A stretch of 64,000 bases of DNA from Streptococcus sp. 1643 (GCF_006228325.1 NZ_CP040231.1:1065001-1129000); one strand, 5' to 3'. Positions 56,204 through 64,000 are shown, counted from the stretch's first letter. The notes: generated by a model from the letters alone, not told the origin. Program-made: numbers and translations.

Positions 56204-56993
56204 CTAATTTTCGATACAGAAATTTCTTTTTGCTGTTCTGAGATTTACCGTCCCACTATACTTAGACTCGGCAAGCTGTTTTGCGAGAGCATTTTGGTAC
56301 TTCACAGCTTTGGAGTTGCTATGGATAGCTGTGTGTATCTCTGAAACTGAGTTTTTAAACTGAGTTCGATTATAATAATTTCTCGATACGCGGTTCCCAT
56401 ATGGAAGAGAGGCATAACCTGATAGGGTAGCGATTTCACTATTTTGCATATCTATGAGGTCAAATGTATCTGTTTTTAGAAGAACACTATTAAAAGCCTC
56501 CATGTTCTTTATGGTATCATCTAAACTCTTGACTGCTTGATTATAGCTTGTATTTACACTATCCAAACTAGAATTCGTTAACGTTAGGATATCGCTAATC
56601 CCTGCATAGATATTTTGTGTCTTACTGGAACTGCTCTTTAATCCCTCGATCGGATCTTTCATCCGTTGCTTGATGTGTTCTAGATATTCTGTCTTAATAA
56701 TGGCATTGTTGTCAGTCTCTGACACCATGTCTTGAAAGAGCTTCACAAGTCCATCATAGCGACTGACAATGCTATCTAGGGCATTGACATAGTTATCAAC
56801 CAGTGGTATCTGATAGTTGGTCACCTTCTGGTTAATGGCATCCTTCACTGCTCCTTTAAAGCTATCAGTTGAAACGACCTCTGATAGACGGCTTCTCGAG
56901 ACAGATAGTTGCTCCTTGATACTATTTACCGAAATAACTAACAACTCTTTTTGAACTCGAACTTCGGATACATCAATTCTACTTAATCTTCAT
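56204..56993 (-). pseudogene. LXG-domain head of a type VII secreted toxin, disrupted
   Basis: An LXG N-terminal domain readable as IDVSEVRVQKELLVISVNSI and onward to KYSGTV. The frame then runs for 16 unrelated residues and stops at 56204, exactly where homology to copy 1 ends. The proper start is unclear: ATG at 56993 is out of frame by one base with the LXG frame (a stop follows after four codons) and overlaps a TATAAT. The in-frame TTG at 56944 lacks a ribosome-binding site. LXG domains direct toxins to the type VIIb secretion system. It is probably an inactive or rearranging head gene. Confidence 0.7.
56247..56801. repeat. LXG-domain repeat, copy 2 (555 bp)
   Basis: Head-gene copy of the 555-bp segment at 53114-53668, with two mismatches. 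Direct orientation, 3133 bp apart. Confidence 0.95.
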
Positions 56994-57017
56994 TATAACA
57001 TTTTCTCACCATATAGA

Positions 57018-57044
57018 AAATCCTAGAATGAAATCCTAGGATTT
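57018..57044. terminator. Possible terminator before the LXG head
   Basis: AAATCCTAG/CTAGGATTT inverted repeat with a nine-base loop, just upstream of the LXG head; T-runs are weak. An extended -10 (TGTTATAAT, 56994-57002 on the minus strand) follows it. Confidence 0.35.
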
Positions 57045-57066
57045 GTATGTCACTTTTTAAAATCAT

Positions 57067-57259
57067 CTACGGTAAAGTGGTCATAGGTGATTTTGAAACT
57101 TCCTCATCATAGCGACTCAAAAAATCTTGAAATCTACGATCAATATAGCCAAGTAATCGCACTTCATAAAACTCCTCTTTGTTAAGTTTTGATTAATAAA
57201 CCCTAGTGGAATATGACGGCTCCAAAATCAAAATAACCTTGCTTGCCGTCCTTTTCAGT
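57067..57259 (-). pseudogene. DUF4176-like remnant (3' part)
   Basis: Three short frames in sequence, EKDGKQGYFDFGAVI, PLGFINQNLTK and EEFYEVRLLGYIDRRFQDFL followed by SRYDEEV, line up with the intact DUF4176 neighbour (GKVFDYSGVLNPQGF, EKIEQVLFKAHVTEFEKEFI). So this is a decayed or truncated DUF4176 3' half with frameshifts. It may be the missing end of the 37-residue ORF at 58411-58524. The rest of 56994-57342 shows only the hairpin and promoter-like sequence. Confidence 0.5.
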
Positions 57260-57342
57260 TTATCAAAACACTTCCTACTACTCCTTCATTATTCATTTTT
57301 TTAGTAACGAAAGTTTTCACAAGCTGTTAATAAAACTCAGAC

Positions 57343-57612
57343 CTATTTATCGCTAGAAACGAACTCTTCTAATCTTGTGATAAACTCTTTCTCAAACTCT
57401 GTTACGTGAGCTTTAAATAACACCTGCTCAATTTTCTCGGCATCAAACAAATACATTGACTGGGAATCTTCAAAGCCTTGAGGGTTTAGGACCCCAGAAT
57501 AATCAAAAACTTTCCCTTCACTATTCTGTTGATAGCGCCCGACAATCATAATAGGTTGAGTCCCATTCTTTAATAAAACAGTTGTTCCGAGTGGCAACCA
57601 ATTTTTATTCAT
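57343..57612 (-). CDS. DUF4176 family protein (LXG-toxin associated)
   Basis: 89 residues. MNKNWLPLGTTVLLKNGTQP, IMIVGRYQQ and KVFDYSGVLNPQGF are typical of DUF4176, a small protein family encoded beside LXG toxins; one member is described as a toxin chaperone/targeting factor for type VII secretion. Complete in length. It overlaps the upstream gene by 8 bp and is the nearest intact gene upstream of the LXG head. Confidence 0.8.
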   Translation of the reverse strand: MNKNWLPLGTTVLLKNGTQPIMIVGRYQQNSEGKVFDYSGVLNPQGFEDSQSMYLFDAEKIEQVLFKAHVTEFEKEFITRLEEFVSSDK

Positions 57613-58366
57613 CTCTATTTCTCCAATTCTTTATGATAGTATAAATATAATGTATTAGTAATCCTACTAAAAATGCGAATAAAGGGCGTAATGATACCAA
57701 GCTTACACCCACAACAAGGAAGGCTGACAAAAAATAAATGATAAACGCCTCTAACTTAGATGGTCTTCTCTCCTCTGGAAGCATATCTAAATGTTCCTTC
57801 GTTATAGCTGAGCGATCATCGAATTGATAAAAGAAACGATATCTTGCAGATAAAGAATCAATATTTAAAAAGTCATATCCCCTAATATAATCAATTACGT
57901 AAAACATCAGTAAATTGTCAATTTCGTCAATATTTTCAGTATAGAGAGAAAAGTTTCTCTTTCCAGCAATTGCAATATTACTTGCAGCATAAACGGCAAT
58001 CGGAATGCCATCTTTTGTGACAGGTAAAATATCTCCTTTACTACCTGAACCTACACGCGTCATTTCATAGTTATTTAAATTAAATTGAAAAACTCCATGC
58101 CAGTATGCTTGTTCCCATAAATGATCAAGTCTTTTTTCTTCATAATAAATCAAATCCTTATTTAACCCTCTTGCGACTATTCTTTTCTTTTTAGAAATAT
58201 ATTCTGATTCTTTCAAGACAAGAATTTCTACATCTTTTGCATATAGACGATAACCTTCCTCTTCTTGAACGATTTCAATTCTTTCAGTCCAATGTTCATC
58301 ATCAGGTAATTTTGACTGAAGTATAAATCCTTCTGAGTTTCCACGTAATTGTAATTGTATTTCCAT
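57605..58366 (-). CDS. Unknown protein with C-terminal membrane hairpin
   Basis: 253 residues. A soluble N-terminal domain (about 1-205, with SEYISKKKRIVARGLN and RVGSGSKGDILPVTKDGIP) is followed by two hydrophobic segments (IIYFLSAFLVVGVSLVSL and PLFAFLVGLLIHYIYTII). I do not recognise the family. It lies between two DUF4176-type genes, so it probably belongs to the LXG/type VII locus, possibly membrane-bound with a cytoplasmic head. Confidence 0.65.
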   Translation of the reverse strand: MEIQLQLRGNSEGFILQSKLPDDEHWTERIEIVQEEEGYRLYAKDVEILVLKESEYISKKKRIVARGLNKDLIYYEEKRLDHLWEQAYWHGVFQFNLNNYEMTRVGSGSKGDILPVTKDGIPIAVYAASNIAIAGKRNFSLYTENIDEIDNLLMFYVIDYIRGYDFLNIDSLSARYRFFYQFDDRSAITKEHLDMLPEERRPSKLEAFIIYFLSAFLVVGVSLVSLRPLFAFLVGLLIHYIYTIIKNWRNRDE

Positions 58367-58410
58367 GTTTTACCACCCTATTGATAAGCCCAATCCAAAT
58401 GGTCCTAGTT

Positions 58411-58524
58411 TCATTTTTGCCTCTGCTTTTTAGTATCTGGACAATGATTAACAATCATGACAGGCTCCACACCTTCTCTCACTCGAACAACACTTCCAAT
58501 CGGTAAAGCTCTACGTTCCGACAT
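58411..58524 (-). pseudogene. Truncated DUF4176-like gene (37 codons)
   Basis: [20 protein letters not shown] followed by PVMIVNHCPDTKK matches the first third of DUF4176 proteins (compare WLPLGTTVLLKNGTQPIMIV), then stops. A full family member is about 90 residues. It starts within the stop of the upstream gene (TGATG), so it is in the operon. The missing 3' half resembles the remnant at 57067-57259. Confidence 0.6.
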
Positions 58525-59342
58525 CAGTTTTCTCCTTCTAAATATTTCTGCGCTTCCTGAACATAAAATAGTTCTGGATTTTCATAGGCTATACTTTCAA
58601 ACAAACTACGAGCACGAGCTTCGTCTCCTTTTAATTGGGCATTGAGAGCACCGTAATAAGAGAACATGATTCGAGCTAACTTATTTTCTGGTTCCGCAGT
58701 GTCAAAATAGTCATTTGATATTCTATTACAATAGATATCAACAATAGCTTTTAAACTCAAAATTTCTTTCTGATATTTTAAAATTTGCGATTGAACATTA
58801 CTTGTTAGTACTTCAATTTCTACCATTAATTCTTGCAATTCTAAACAATCATTCAAATGAACCAAGTTTAGGATGCTATAATACTTGATATGAAATACAT
58901 AGTACAGATTTTTGGATTTTTTTAGACTACTATTTTTTATTTTATTCAGCAATTCTAAACTATCTTGGAAATCTCCTCTATAAAAGGATACTCTTGCATT
59001 TGCCAAATATTTTGGAAGAATCTGAACATTCCTATATAAAGAATTTTCCTCAGCTCTAGCAACTATTTCTTCATACTTTGTTAAATTGATATCCTCAAAT
59101 AAAATATCAATTAAAGCCTTATCAAGTAATAGTTTAGATAGAAGAATAAACAATATAAGAAGGACAAGAAATACTGTTAATACATTTGTGTAAGTGGTCG
59201 ATGAATTGTTAAAAATATAGACATAAACCATTACTGTTGAAAACACTAAAAAATACAGCAAATATTTAAATATAATTTTAAGAAAAATTAATTCTATTTT
59301 ATCAGCTGACCATGTTCTAATAATTTCTATAGCTCTTTTCAT
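58524..59342 (-). CDS. Membrane protein with helical-repeat cytoplasmic domain
   Basis: 272 residues. Two hydrophobic segments (about 25-46 and 53-73) are followed by a long helical domain that looks TPR-like: [20 protein letters not shown], and a last repeat [20 protein letters not shown] with [21 protein letters not shown] do not recognise a named family. It is the first gene of the accessory locus in transcription order and is followed by DUF4176-type genes, so it may be part of the toxin-delivery set. Confidence 0.65.
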   Translation of the reverse strand: MKRAIEIIRTWSADKIELIFLKIIFKYLLYFLVFSTVMVYVYIFNNSSTTYTNVLTVFLVLLILFILLSKLLLDKALIDILFEDINLTKYEEIVARAEENSLYRNVQILPKYLANARVSFYRGDFQDSLELLNKIKNSSLKKSKNLYYVFHIKYYSILNLVHLNDCLELQELMVEIEVLTSNVQSQILKYQKEILSLKAIVDIYCNRISNDYFDTAEPENKLARIMFSYYGALNAQLKGDEARARSLFESIAYENPELFYVQEAQKYLEGEN

Positions 59343-59367
59343 ATAAATCTCTGTTCCTAAGGGAATT

Positions 59368-60642
59368 CTACTCCCCCTTCAACGCTTCAAACTTCGCTTT
59401 CATGGTTGGATTTTTACGAGTCAATTTTTTGACCGAAACATCTTCAAGCTTGTTGTTAGCTAAGCGGAGTTGGTTTTCGGATGTTGTTAGGAATTTCTTA
59501 ACCTCTTCCATACGCTTGATGGCTTTATCGATTTCATCGATGGCTTTACCAAAGTTGGTTGAAGCAGAGTTGTAGTTTTTGGCAAAAGCTACTTTGAAGG
59601 CATCCAAATCTTCCTCAAAATGCGTAATATCAATATTTTGCTCCCGGACTAAGGCCAACTCTTGCTTGTATTTCAAAGAATTAAGAGCCGCATTTCGCAG
59701 GAGACCAATCAACTGGATAAAGAACTGGGGACGAACCACATACATCTTCTCATACACATGGCTAACATCGACAATGCCTGTATTAAAGGAGTCGTCATCA
59801 GCTTCAAGCATACTTACTAAAACTGCATACTCACAGTTCTTCTCCCGACGGTCTTTATCCAACTCCTTGTAGAAGTCCGAATTCTTGTGCTTCTTCTCTG
59901 TTCCGTCCGCTTCATTTTTCATTTCAAACATAATGGAAATGATTTCCACCCCATTTTCATCACATTCACGGAAGATAAAGTCGCCTTTAGACCCACGCGT
60001 AGAAACCTTGTTATCCTTCTCAAAGTAGGCATTTGGAAAGGCAAAACTGCGAACCTTATTGAATTCACTCTCCGCATAGTGTTCTAGACTTTCCCCGATA
60101 GCTTTTGTAGATTGTTGGGCTTTGAAATTCTTGTAAAATTCGACTTGTTCACTAGCAGCCTTGAGCTGGGCTTCGTAATTCTGCTTAACAGAAGCCAAAG
60201 ACAACTCATTTTCCTTTTCTTGCAAGAGGAGTTGATTTTTGATCTGATCCCGTTCTTTTTCTAGGTCAGAAAGGGTCTTTTGCAGTTGATTTTCATGCTC
60301 TAAACGCAATGTAGCCAATTGGCTTTCCAAGGCCTGCACTTCCTTGTCCTTTGCTAATAAGGCCTCATGGCTTGTCTGTTCAACTTCTTTCTTGGCCAAT
60401 TCCTTCTCTGTATCAAACTTTTGGATTTGACTCTGCAGTTGCGCAATTTCTTGGTCTTTTTGAGCCAGTTTAGTCTGTTGCTCATTCATAGCCTTCTGCT
60501 CAGCCAAGGCCAGCTCCTGCTTCATTCGCTCGTGCAATTCCTTATCAAACTCAACAGTTCTCACTTGGGATAAAAGTTCGGCATACTGACTTTCATTTAC
60601 TGTAAAGACTTCCCCACAGTTGGGACATTTGATTTCGTTCAT
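59368..60642 (-). CDS. DUF2130 domain-containing protein
   Basis: 424 residues. An N-terminal zinc-finger-like CPNCGEVF is followed by a long coiled coil (about 25-190, rich in Gln/Glu/Lys). The DUF2130 domain then contains [34 protein letters not shown] and SVRKEKN-like [15 protein letters not shown]. The core resembles a restriction-endonuclease fold with E-x-K (FEMKNE), but no activity is established. GAGGGAAG lies before the ATG. It has its own promoter, separate from the LXG locus. Confidence 0.9.
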   Translation of the reverse strand: MNEIKCPNCGEVFTVNESQYAELLSQVRTVEFDKELHERMKQELALAEQKAMNEQQTKLAQKDQEIAQLQSQIQKFDTEKELAKKEVEQTSHEALLAKDKEVQALESQLATLRLEHENQLQKTLSDLEKERDQIKNQLLLQEKENELSLASVKQNYEAQLKAASEQVEFYKNFKAQQSTKAIGESLEHYAESEFNKVRSFAFPNAYFEKDNKVSTRGSKGDFIFRECDENGVEIISIMFEMKNEADGTEKKHKNSDFYKELDKDRREKNCEYAVLVSMLEADDDSFNTGIVDVSHVYEKMYVVRPQFFIQLIGLLRNAALNSLKYKQELALVREQNIDITHFEEDLDAFKVAFAKNYNSASTNFGKAIDEIDKAIKRMEEVKKFLTTSENQLRLANNKLEDVSVKKLTRKNPTMKAKFEALKGE

Positions 60643-60671
60643 AACTTCCCTCTTTCTAGACTTCTGTAACC

Positions 60672-60700
60672 ATTATATCATGCCTGAGGGAAAATCAAAA
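60672..60700 (-). promoter_or_regulatory. Promoter of the DUF2130 gene
   Basis: TTTTGA (60695-60700), 17-bp spacer, TATAAT (60672-60677) on the minus strand, 30 bp before the ATG. Confidence 0.6.
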
Positions 60701-60724
60701 ACAGTGAGTCGAAACCCACTGTTT
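60699..60724 (-). terminator. Terminator after the O-acetylhomoserine sulfhydrylase gene
   Basis: AAACAGTG/CACTGTTT stem, ten-base loop, followed on the minus strand by TTGATTTT, 12 bp past the stop. Confidence 0.75.
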
Positions 60725-60736
60725 ATATCTGTTACT

Positions 60737-62017
60737 TTAAATTTTTTCCAAGGCCAAACGCAAATCTTCAATCAAATCCTCTACATTTTCAAGTCCGATA
60801 GACAAGCGGATTTGGTTGGGTGTGACACCTGCTGCTTCTAGGTCTTTTTCTGACAATTGACCGTGAGTGGTTGTCGCAGGATGGACAACAAGAGATTTGG
60901 CATCTGCCACGTTTGCAAGGTCAGAGAAGATTTCCAAATTATCAATTACCTTGCGAGCTTCTGTCTCTCCGCCTTTAACATGGAAGGTAAAGATTGAACC
61001 AACACCTTTTGGCAAATATTTCTCAGCCAAGGCATGATATGGACTGTCAGCTAGTTTTGGATAATTTACCTTCTCTACCTTAGGATGATTTACAAGGAAA
61101 TCAACAATTTTCTCTGCATTTTGCACATGACGTTCAACACGAAGAGAGAGAGTTTCAAGCCCTTGGAGCAAGAGAAAGGCATTAAATGGCGACAAGGCAG
61201 CACCTGTATCACGGAGCAATTGAACACGAACAGCGATAATAAAGGCTGCTGCACCCACATCACGAGTATAGCTCAAGTTATGGTAACTTGGGTCTTCCTC
61301 AACAAATTGAGGGAACTTCCCTGAAGCCTCCCAGTCAAAACGACCACTATCGACAATCACTCCACCAATAGTCGTACCATGTCCACCGATAAACTTGGTT
61401 GCTGAGTGAATGGCAATATCTACACCATGAGAGAAGACGTTAATCAAATATGGTGTGGCAAAAGTGTTGTCCGAAACGAGAGGAATCTGGTGTTTATGCG
61501 CAATCTCTGCCAATTTTTCCAAGTCAGGAATGTTAATCAAGGGATTCCCCAAGGTTTCAATCAAGACAAGCTTGGTATTGTCATTGATAGCTGCTTCCAC
61601 TTCCTCTAAATTATCCACATCTACAAAGGTTGTTGTGATCCCATAACGAGGAAGGGTTTCTTTCAAGAGGTTGAAGGTCCCTCCGTAAATAGTTGACGCT
61701 GCCACCACATGGTCACCTGCGTGAGCAAGCGCCAAAATAGTGTAGGTTACAGCAGCCATCCCTGATGCTGTCGCTAGTGCTCCAACACCACCTTCAAGAG
61801 CAGCGATTCTTTCCTCAAAGGCTGCTGTTGTAGGGTTGGTAATACGAGTATAGATATTCCCTGGTTTTCTCAAGGCAAACAGATCGGCACCTTCTTGCGT
61901 GTCATCAAAAACGAAGGATGTTGTTTGATAAATCGGTACTGCACGAGACTTAGTTGCTGGATCAACTACTTGCCCAGCATGTAATTGTAGAGTTTCAAAT
62001 TTAAAATCACGAGTCAT
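60737..62017 (-). CDS. O-acetylhomoserine aminocarboxypropyltransferase/cysteine synthase family enzyme
   Basis: 426 residues, Cys/Met metabolism PLP enzyme. The N-terminal FETLQLHAGQVVDPATKSRA and VPIYQTTSFVFDDT are typical of O-acetylhomoserine sulfhydrylases. The PLP-lysine motif is IHSATKFIGGHGT (about residue 208), and GLETLSLRVERH is also typical. It makes homocysteine from O-acetylhomoserine and sulfide. The start at 62017 (MTRDFKFET) has GGAGG seven bases upstream; the frame is open to 62146 but that part overlaps the promoter. Confidence 0.92.
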   Translation of the reverse strand: MTRDFKFETLQLHAGQVVDPATKSRAVPIYQTTSFVFDDTQEGADLFALRKPGNIYTRITNPTTAAFEERIAALEGGVGALATASGMAAVTYTILALAHAGDHVVAASTIYGGTFNLLKETLPRYGITTTFVDVDNLEEVEAAINDNTKLVLIETLGNPLINIPDLEKLAEIAHKHQIPLVSDNTFATPYLINVFSHGVDIAIHSATKFIGGHGTTIGGVIVDSGRFDWEASGKFPQFVEEDPSYHNLSYTRDVGAAAFIIAVRVQLLRDTGAALSPFNAFLLLQGLETLSLRVERHVQNAEKIVDFLVNHPKVEKVNYPKLADSPYHALAEKYLPKGVGSIFTFHVKGGETEARKVIDNLEIFSDLANVADAKSLVVHPATTTHGQLSEKDLEAAGVTPNQIRLSIGLENVEDLIEDLRLALEKI

Positions 62018-62048
62018 ATGACGACCTCCAAATAGCTTCATTAGGGAT

Positions 62049-62078
62049 ATTGTATCATCTTGTGCTAGTCTTTTCCAA
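62049..62078 (-). promoter_or_regulatory. Promoter of the O-acetylhomoserine sulfhydrylase gene
   Basis: TTGGAA (62073-62078), 18-bp spacer, TACAAT (62049-62054) on the minus strand. Confidence 0.65.
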
Positions 62079-62142
62079 TACCGTTTTTCTATATTTTGAT
62101 ATAAGGAACAACTATGACTAGTCTTACACATCAAACAAAAAA

Positions 62143-62159
62143 GCACGATTCACTCGTGC
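62143..62159 (-). terminator. Terminator after the formate/nitrite transporter gene
   Basis: GCACGA/TCGTGC stem with a five-base loop, followed on the minus strand by TTTTTT, 7 bp past the stop. Confidence 0.85.
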
Positions 62160-62166
62160 CCGTTTT

Positions 62167-62964
62167 TTAATCGACATAAGTATCTTCGTTTTTATTGAGG
62201 AAAGCGTATGGCAAGCCCATCAAGAGACCTCCTCCGATAAAGTTTCCGACAAAGGTTACACCCCAGTGACGAAGAATATTAGGTATGTCAAAGTTAGCAA
62301 TTGAATCTGCTGCAACGCTGAACTTAACAATCGCAAAAGAAGCAAAGTTCGCAGCAATGTGTTCGTTTGTTAAGAATACAAACATGTAAATTGCTGACAA
62401 AACAAGCCAAAGTTTTGCGCCACCGTCTTTCACCAAAACGAATGAAAGAATGGCAATGTTTACAAAGATATTGGCTAAAATACCTTCAAGCAAGACTAAT
62501 TCATTTGAACGGCCTAACTTCATCTCTACAACCCCTGAAATGAAGCTATCATGTGTTAGATTTGCATAGGCTGCTGAGTGGGCAAAGCCCCAACCTGCTA
62601 TCAAAGCTCCGATGAGATTGAACAAGGTACAGTAAAGTAAGATCTCAGCTGTTCTTCTCCAAGAGATTTTTTTCAAGAAACTACCAGCTGTCAAGAACAT
62701 CATATTTGAAGTTACCAGTTCAGCATTTAAGAAAACAATGTAGGCCAATCCCCAAGCAAAAACAAATGGGAAGAGGAAACGTCCACTACCTGGAGCGATC
62801 TTATTAATCAAGTCAGCCCCAACTGCGCCCGCAGCCGTACTAAATGTCAGAAAAGCACCTGCAAACATGGAACGAATCGCATACTTAAACTTACTTTGAC
62901 TATAAAGACTTTCTTTCTTTTTGCAAGCAAATTCAATCTTTGAAATAAATTCTGAAGAGACCAT
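62167..62964 (-). CDS. Formate/nitrite transporter family protein
   Basis: 265 residues with six membrane segments. AIRSMFAGAFLTFSTAAGAV near residue 30 and LVTSNMMFLTAGSFLKKISW near residue 85 are FNT family signatures; GNFIGGGLLMGLPYAFLNK closes the protein. In streptococci it probably exports formate made by pyruvate formate-lyase. AGGAG lies six bases before the ATG. A cre site overlaps the -35 box, suggesting CcpA control. Confidence 0.92.
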   Translation of the reverse strand: MVSSEFISKIEFACKKKESLYSQSKFKYAIRSMFAGAFLTFSTAAGAVGADLINKIAPGSGRFLFPFVFAWGLAYIVFLNAELVTSNMMFLTAGSFLKKISWRRTAEILLYCTLFNLIGALIAGWGFAHSAAYANLTHDSFISGVVEMKLGRSNELVLLEGILANIFVNIAILSFVLVKDGGAKLWLVLSAIYMFVFLTNEHIAANFASFAIVKFSVAADSIANFDIPNILRHWGVTFVGNFIGGGLLMGLPYAFLNKNEDTYVD

Positions 62965-62994
62965 AAAAAACTCCTAAAACTTTTATTTGTGATA

Positions 62995-63023
62995 ATTATA
63001 ACATAATTCTCGTTTTCTCGAAA
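62995..63023 (-). promoter_or_regulatory. Promoter of the formate/nitrite transporter gene
   Basis: TTTCGA (63018-63023), 17-bp spacer, TATAAT in an extended TGTTATAAT context (62995-63000) on the minus strand. Confidence 0.7.
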
Positions 63024-63032
63024 GCGTTTTCT
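63019..63032. promoter_or_regulatory. cre site (CcpA operator)
   Basis: CGAAAGCGTTTTCT matches TGAAAGCGTTTTCT-type catabolite-responsive elements with one mismatch and overlaps the -35 hexamer of the formate/nitrite transporter promoter. Confidence 0.65.
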
Positions 63033-63139
63033 GTAAAATTCTAAAATATTTATCTTAAAAATCTTTTTCAAAATCTTTATCGTGAGGCTTACAAACCTTT
63101 TTCATAAGAACTATTTTGATTCTATTTGTTCATATAAAA

Positions 63140-63166
63140 AACCAGTGAAATAGCACTTCACTGGTT
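63140..63166 (-). terminator. Terminator after srtA
   Basis: AACCAGTGAA/TTCACTGGTT 10-bp stem followed on the minus strand by TTTTTATA, 10 bp past the srtA stop. Confidence 0.9.
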
Positions 63167-63175
63167 CATTCATTC

Positions 63176-63931
63176 TTAATATCGTTGTCTATACGGTTGA
63201 TTAAAGGCCTTCAAAATATCCTCAGAAGTCTCAGAATAAGCTTTTGATTCTTTAAAGATTCCTTTGACGATTATACGCTCAGTCGCATTATAATCAACAC
63301 AGGTAACCAAAGTAATCTCTTTTACGCCATCACGATCTTCGATTTCATCTACACGGTCTGGTGTAACACGTTTAACTTCTGTAATCTCATAAGTATAAAC
63401 TTTATCCTTATCCGTCAGGTAAATTTTCATACCTGCTTTGGCATTGACCAAAGGTGAGAAGAGCATTTGACTGGCATTTTCAGCAGTAAAGATATGGTGA
63501 CTAGCTAGAGAATAGTTCCCTTCTCCCATTCTTTGGTCTGGTTTCATGGTCCCTGCTCCGTAGAACAGGTTTACATTATCCAACCCTTTAAAAATCGGTA
63601 AGTTAATCTCCACTTCGGGAATAGCAATACCTCCAATAACGGGAAGTTTCTGAGCATCCCATTGAGAAGCCAATACAGCTTCAGATGAAATAGACTTAAC
63701 AGAGTCAAAATCAAAATTTCCTTCTGTTTTTAGATTTTCATCTATATTTTCCTTAGTGACTTGATTGACTTGGTATTTATTGGTATTCCAGACCAAAAAG
63801 ATATCACGAATCTTTGAATTAAAAATCAAGGCTAGGGAAAGAAGAATTAAGAAACCTGCTAAAATATTGATAAATAGATTTCTGCGCTTGTTTTTCTTAC
63901 TCTTTTTATTTTTCGTTCTTCTATGAGACAT
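63176..63931 (-). CDS. srtA: Class A sortase
   Basis: 251 residues. A basic N-terminus (RRTKNKKSKKNKRRN) and a signal anchor (about 18-40) precede the sortase domain. The catalytic His lies in LASHHIF, the Cys in ITLVTCVD (TLxTC motif) and the Arg in ATERIIVKG. It links LPXTG surface proteins to the cell wall. It overlaps the gyrA stop by one base (TAATG), the conserved gyrA-srtA order of mitis-group streptococci. Confidence 0.96.
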   Translation of the reverse strand: MSHRRTKNKKSKKNKRRNLFINILAGFLILLSLALIFNSKIRDIFLVWNTNKYQVNQVTKENIDENLKTEGNFDFDSVKSISSEAVLASQWDAQKLPVIGGIAIPEVEINLPIFKGLDNVNLFYGAGTMKPDQRMGEGNYSLASHHIFTAENASQMLFSPLVNAKAGMKIYLTDKDKVYTYEITEVKRVTPDRVDEIEDRDGVKEITLVTCVDYNATERIIVKGIFKESKAYSETSEDILKAFNQPYRQRY

Positions 63932-64000
63932 TATGCTTCACCTTCTGTTTCAATTTCAGTCCCAACTTCTTCTTTTTCTGCCGCAGCAACCGTTGTAAAG
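63931..64000 (-). CDS. gyrA: DNA gyrase subunit A, C-terminal end (partial)
   Basis: Only the last 22 codons are in the window (FTTVAAAEKEEVGTEIETEG and two more residues), an acidic tail such as ends streptococcal GyrA. Identification rests mainly on the tail composition and its one-base overlap with srtA, which follows gyrA in this group. Confidence 0.7.
   Translation of the reverse strand, partial: FTTVAAAEKEEVGTEIETEGEA

Noticed and set aside
50493..59342. Prophage or IS-borne origin of the accessory locus
   Set aside because: No integrase, transposase, terminal inverted repeats or phage structural genes are visible; recombination within homologous LXG DNA is a simpler explanation.
61085..61324. 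Plus-strand ORF opposite the O-acetylhomoserine sulfhydrylase
   Set aside because: Shadow frame of a conserved enzyme gene, without promoter or ribosome-binding site.

Overview
The window is chromosomal DNA of a low-GC Gram-positive coccus, most likely a mitis-group Streptococcus. The evidence is protein-level likeness to pneumococcal UvrB, SMC, DprA, XseA and TruB; a TACGAATA competence box in front of dprA; a sortase A gene directly after gyrA; a fused two-binding-domain glutamine transporter next to zwf; and an SPJ_0845-type small gene. Most genes lie on the minus strand. No phage, IS element, rRNA or CRISPR array was seen.

Layout. 1-1444: three tandem paralogous small membrane proteins, the first cut by the window edge. 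1534-5204: two acetyltransferases, a flavodoxin-fold oxidoreductase and uvrB. 5295-9927 (plus strand): a GlnR-box promoter, the glutamine ABC transporter and zwf. 9972-12886: ftsY and two Cof phosphatases. 13092-23050: VIT transporter, a BceAB-type ABC transporter with a tiny upstream ORF and a BceR-like operator, PspC protein, sprL, tex, an SPJ_0845/permease/TIGR03943 operon and ribF. 23194-28730: smc, rnc, tRNA-Arg(CCG), guaC. 28930-34859: the leucine operon with CodY box, promoter, Leu-rich leader peptide and attenuator. 34917-40567: YjbR protein, cutC, DUF454 protein, topA, dprA and a lipoprotein. 40710-50406: lepA, a phosphatase, the xseA-xseB-ispA-tlyA-argR-recN run, udk and truB. 59368-64000: DUF2130 protein, O-acetylhomoserine sulfhydrylase, formate/nitrite transporter, srtA and the gyrA 3' end.

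The accessory region is 50493-59342, between truB and the DUF2130 gene. It is a type VII secretion LXG-toxin locus without the secretion machinery. Transcription runs on the minus strand. First come a membrane/helical-repeat protein, DUF4176-type genes (one intact, one in two pieces) and an unknown membrane-anchored protein. Next is an LXG head (56204-56993) whose toxin part is broken, then two collinear modules. Each module is: glycine-rich toxin C-terminus, polytopic membrane protein (likely immunity), and a pair of small related proteins (DUF5085-like). The second module starts with an LXG gene lacking its N-terminus. Its first 555 bp match the head gene except for two bases, so the second toxin looks like a silent cassette that could be switched onto the head by homologous recombination. 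Several lesions (a frame change at the recombination edge, a nonsense codon, split DUF4176) show that the locus is being rearranged.

Regulation visible in the DNA: GlnR box (glutamine transporter), CodY box plus leader-peptide attenuation (leucine), PurBox-like site (guaC), BceR-type inverted repeat (BceAB), cin-box (dprA) and a cre site (formate/nitrite transporter).
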